Positions 61,613 through 64,000 of a stretch of DNA of 64,000 nt are shown here, one piece after another. A program made the translations under genes and the position numbers. The notes under the pieces are model-generated. The model made no database searches. It was not told the origin of the DNA and saw only the letters and a program-made list of their open reading frames with translations. The DNA lies in contig PHAN01000011.1 in assembly GCA_002841695.1 (NCBI GenBank), positions 1 to 64,000 of the forward strand. The letters run 5' to 3'. How positions within the stretch are numbered: the stretch's first letter is position 1; each line of letters begins with the position of its first letter. Origin of the DNA: Elusimicrobia bacterium HGW-Elusimicrobia-1 (lineage in GTDB: Bacteria; Elusimicrobiota; Endomicrobiia; PHAN01).

Positions 61613-61617
61613 CAATT

Positions 61618-62094
61618 ATGAGAAACATAGAAAAAAGACACTATCGTCTTTCCTCGCGTATTTCAGGCGCGCGCGCGTATATATATAATACGCTCGCGGA
61701 TGTTTGCTTTCTTGCCTGGTGCGCGGGGCTTGTTTTTTTAATGACCGTCGCCGAGGCAAACCAGTTTGCCCGCGCCGCAGTCGTCGCTGTAACGGTCGCT
61801 CCGGCCGGTGTGTCGCTGTTCAACTATCCCAACCCCTTCGATTCCCGCAAAACCGCAACCCGCATAATCATCAACAGACCCGCAGCTATCGTGGCTTCTT
61901 CGGCTTTCTCGGTTACGATTTATGACCTATTCGGCCTGCCTGTCAGAAGCTACGGCCGCGTGGAACGCGACGAAGTTGTCTGGGACGGCCGCGACGACGA
62001 TGGCCGTTACGTGGCCAGGGGCGGATATATTTGCGTGGTGTCGACGGCGGAAGGCCGCATAGCGGCTTTAAGAAAAATAGGCGTGATACATTAA
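61618..62094 (+). CDS. Riboswitch-controlled protein with FlgD-like C-terminal domain
   Basis: 158 residues. A hydrophobic segment (VCFLAWCAGLVFLMTVAEAN) serves as signal peptide or anchor. The rest is almost only a FlgD-like domain: SLFNYPNPFDSRKTATRIII, VTIYDLFGLPVRSY, DEVVWDGRDDDGRYVARGGY and ICVVSTAEGRIAALRKIGVI. It differs from the 15 kb and 5 kb domains in having ARGGYICVV where others have ASGVYIYY. Its start codon is six bases beyond the second GEMM-I aptamer, so expression is presumably controlled by cyclic di-GMP. The PorV-TPR gene follows 38 bases later. Role may be a minimal surface anchor or a fusion partner. Confidence 0.8.
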   Translation: MRNIEKRHYRLSSRISGARAYIYNTLADVCFLAWCAGLVFLMTVAEANQFARAAVVAVTVAPAGVSLFNYPNPFDSRKTATRIIINRPAAIVASSAFSVTIYDLFGLPVRSYGRVERDEVVWDGRDDDGRYVARGGYICVVSTAEGRIAALRKIGVIH

Positions 62095-62100
62095 AGGCAG

Positions 62101-62128
62101 GGGCTAGGGTTTAGGGTCTAGGGTTCAG
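62101..62128 (+). repeat. Telomere-like CTAGGGTTTAGGGT microsatellite
   Basis: GGGCTAGGGTTTAGGGTCTA followed by GGGTTCAGG, about 28 bases of GGGTTTA/GGGTCTA units just before the PorV-TPR start codon; a related unit (CCCTATCCCCTATCCCCTGT) recurs inside the coding sequence at about 62220-62239. Confidence 0.7.
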
Positions 62129-62132
62129 GAAA

Positions 62133-63755
62133 ATGGGAAAAATAAAAATTAAATTATTGACAAAAATCGCCGGCAAAGTCGCAAAAACTTTGTTTGTGCC
62201 GCTTTTTGTCTTTTTCTATCCCCTATCCCCTATCCCCTGTCTTTTCGCCGCCGCCACCGGAGGTCAGCCGGGACAGTTTGTCGCATGGGGCGCCGGCGCG
62301 CGGTCGCTGGGCATGGGCAAGGCGTTTTTTGCCGTGGCCGACGATGCTTCGGCTACCTACTGGAACCCCGCGGCCATGACGCAACTTGACCGCAAAGAGA
62401 TAATGGCTCTTCACGCCGCGTTGTTCGCCGAGACCAGTTTCAACTTTTTGTCCTACGTGCACCCGACGGCCAAATCCGGAGTTTTCGGCGGTAACATTAC
62501 GCGGCTTCATTCGGGCGGCTTCGAGAAAATAGCCATAACCTTCGACGCCGCGCAGGAAGACATAATCAAAATCGAAAATCTTGGAACCTTCGACGATTCG
62601 CGTATGGCGTTTACGCTGGCTTACGGCAAAAAAATACAGGAAAATCTCTCCATAGGTTTGGCGGGCAAATACATAAGCCACTCTCTGGACACTTCGGTTT
62701 CGGGGGCATTTACCACCGACCTTACGATGTTTCTTGAAGGCCTAAACCATACGGTTCCTGGAATCAAACTGGGCTTTGGCGTCAATAATTTAATATCGAG
62801 TTCCTTTGGCGATACCGACGACATAATGCCTCTGGTATTTCGCATGGGCGCATCCCACAAGTTCCTCAAGGACAAACTTCTTCTTGCCTTCGACATTGAT
62901 AAATCCATGGAAGCCAATCTCGGATGGCATATCGGCACGGAATATTATCTTATGAATTACCTGGCTATGCGTCTTGGTTTCGAGGGGGAAAGCGGAATCC
63001 GCGAGACGACGGCGGGTTTCGGCTTCAAATACAAAGATTACGGACTCGACTACGCCTTTGCGTTTCATGAACTGGGACTCTCTCAGAGGGTGTCGGGCTC
63101 ATGGAGAATCGGCGATTCCGTAAGCGTAGGACGTTTCGCCGCCGTGGCTCGTTTGATGAAAGAAGCCGTGGAGTCCTACAGAAAAGGCGATTTGCTTCTG
63201 GCGTACAACCGGCTTGAGCGTCTGCTCGATATTGACCCCGCCAACAAGGACGCGCAGAATATGTCCCGCCGCCTGCAGGTCATAATAGGCCATATGGACA
63301 CGGTAGTGGGCGATACCGAAGACGCCGTGGCGTCCAGAAAGGGCATAGTGGCTTATCTTGAAGGCGACGATTCCGGCGCCATAAATTCTTTCAGATACGC
63401 GTATTATAAAAAACCCGAAAATGTAAAACTTCTGGGACTCCTCAACAGAATAGAAAAAGAACTCGGCTTGCCCCCCACCGAGTCATACAAAGAAAGCATT
63501 GCCGGCTTTACCATAGTCGATCAGAAAGTGTTTGATTCGCGCCAGGCGATTATAGACGGCAAATACGACAAAGCGCTTATGCGCGCGCAGGAAATACTTA
63601 ATCTTGAGCCCAACCACGTGACCGCTCTTGAAATAATGGGTTCGGCGTTCTTCATGATGGATCAGCCCGATAAAGCCAAAGAAGTATGGATGAAAGTGCT
63701 TGAAGTCGACCCGACCAATAAGGTCGTGCCGCAGTTCCTCAACCAGCTCAGATAA
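62133..63755 (+). CDS. PorV/PorQ-type barrel fused to a C-terminal TPR domain
   Basis: 540 residues. A long N-terminus with a hydrophobic run (KTLFVPLFVFFYPLSPIPCL) coded partly by a CCCCTATCCCCTATC microsatellite precedes GGQPGQFVAWGAGARSLGMG, ATYWNPAAMTQL and barrel strands (YGLDYAFAFHELGLSQRVSG). From about residue 340 helical TPR repeats follow (RKGDLLLAYNRLERLLDIDP, DDSGAINSFRYAYYKKPENV, YDKALMRAQEILNLEPNHVT, DKAKEVWMKVLEVDPTNKVV). Most PorV proteins lack TPRs, so this fusion is unusual and may give the barrel a periplasmic interaction arm. It is in one transcript with the FlgD-domain protein and the riboswitches. A small signal-peptide protein begins 52 bases later. Confidence 0.85.
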   Translation: MGKIKIKLLTKIAGKVAKTLFVPLFVFFYPLSPIPCLFAAATGGQPGQFVAWGAGARSLGMGKAFFAVADDASATYWNPAAMTQLDRKEIMALHAALFAETSFNFLSYVHPTAKSGVFGGNITRLHSGGFEKIAITFDAAQEDIIKIENLGTFDDSRMAFTLAYGKKIQENLSIGLAGKYISHSLDTSVSGAFTTDLTMFLEGLNHTVPGIKLGFGVNNLISSSFGDTDDIMPLVFRMGASHKFLKDKLLLAFDIDKSMEANLGWHIGTEYYLMNYLAMRLGFEGESGIRETTAGFGFKYKDYGLDYAFAFHELGLSQRVSGSWRIGDSVSVGRFAAVARLMKEAVESYRKGDLLLAYNRLERLLDIDPANKDAQNMSRRLQVIIGHMDTVVGDTEDAVASRKGIVAYLEGDDSGAINSFRYAYYKKPENVKLLGLLNRIEKELGLPPTESYKESIAGFTIVDQKVFDSRQAIIDGKYDKALMRAQEILNLEPNHVTALEIMGSAFFMMDQPDKAKEVWMKVLEVDPTNKVVPQFLNQLR

Positions 63756-63806
63756 GGACGCATAATATAAGGTATATATATGACTTTTGAAAAACGGAGA
63801 AAAATT

Positions 63807-64000
63807 ATGAAAAAATCCGACGTCTTCGCCGCCGCGCTGCGCGTAGCCGCCGCTCTGAGTGTTTTCGCGGCCGCATTTTCCGCCGCGACAGCCAAAGCGC
63901 AGGACGGCAGCAGCACCGAAGTCACTTTGATGGAACACAAACTCCGCTATGAGCGCGAAAAAACGGAATATCTCCAGAAGGACATTCTCGACAGAGTTCT
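63807..64000 (+). CDS. Secreted coiled-coil protein, 3' end outside window
   Basis: The ATG at 63807 has CGGAGA upstream (an alternative ATG is at 63780). A signal peptide (MKKSDVFAAALRVAAALSVF) with an Ala-rich core and likely cleavage at AKA-QDG is followed by a charged helix (VTLMEHKLRYEREKTEYLQK) with coiled-coil character. It runs off the end of the window, so its size and fold are unknown. Being directly downstream of the PorV-TPR gene it may belong to the same operon. Confidence 0.7.
   Translation, partial: MKKSDVFAAALRVAAALSVFAAAFSAATAKAQDGSSTEVTLMEHKLRYEREKTEYLQKDILDRV

Overview
The window looks like a bacterial chromosome segment of mixed character: ordinary housekeeping genes plus a decayed accessory stretch. 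Base composition is moderate, the standard genetic code is used (TGA ends many genes), and most genes lie on the + strand. Several secreted proteins carry a FlgD-like C-terminal sorting-type domain next to PorV/PorQ-type outer-membrane barrels. Together with signal peptides on barrels, a bacterial GEMM-I (cyclic-di-GMP-I) riboswitch repertoire and a ChvB/NdvB-size cyclic glucan synthase, this suggests a diderm bacterium, perhaps of an Elusimicrobiota/Omnitrophota-like candidate phylum. The phylum is inferred from gene style, not from a marker gene search.

Layout. 1-6.4 kb: end of a giant fibronectin/Ig-type surface protein followed by a PorV barrel. 6.4-33.8 kb: a variable region with two DUF4143 ATPases, toxin-antitoxin modules (Phd/PIN, BrnT/BrnA), TPR and repeat proteins, a second sorting-domain protein plus PorV pair, a GEMM-I riboswitch, a stomatin-like protein, an HPS/OMPDC-type aldolase or decarboxylase, an ArsR-DsrE-membrane protein sulfur cluster, an unknown 676-residue protein, a CHASE2 protein and two zinc-ribbon proteins. 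This region holds many gene remnants (cysteine desulfurase, zeta-toxin-type kinase, FN3 and Ig domains, possibly flavodoxin and hydrogenase), several single-base frameshifts, an in-frame TGA, seven copies of a modular dispersed repeat and four copies of a structured leader. 33.9-42.7 kb: a single 2930-residue cyclic beta-glucan synthase-type gene. 42.7-56.2 kb: core genes (methyltransferase, cold-shock protein, typA, a phosphoribosyltransferase, thpR, tRNA-Thr, recA, sugar-nucleotide and polyprenyl-sugar transferase genes, metK, ahcY). 56.4-64 kb: a TraF/PorV-like barrel plus M6 metalloprotease, thioesterase and YjbQ genes, then tandem GEMM-I riboswitches ahead of a sorting-domain protein and a PorV-TPR fusion.

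How it fits together. The recurring theme is the cell surface: four loci place a protein ending in a FlgD-like domain beside a PorV/TraF-type barrel, and two of the surface-protein transcription units start with cyclic-di-GMP-type riboswitches. The polysaccharide genes (cyclic glucan synthase, polyprenyl-phosphate sugar transferase, GDP-mannose and other sugar-nucleotide enzymes) belong to the same envelope programme. The strongest candidates for something undescribed are the repeated sorting-domain/barrel pairs under cyclic dinucleotide control, the four-copy leader RNA with a covarying hairpin and two GGGGA boxes, the modular repeat that punctuates the accessory genes, and a TPR protein carrying an archaemetzincin-like domain whose catalytic residues are lost.
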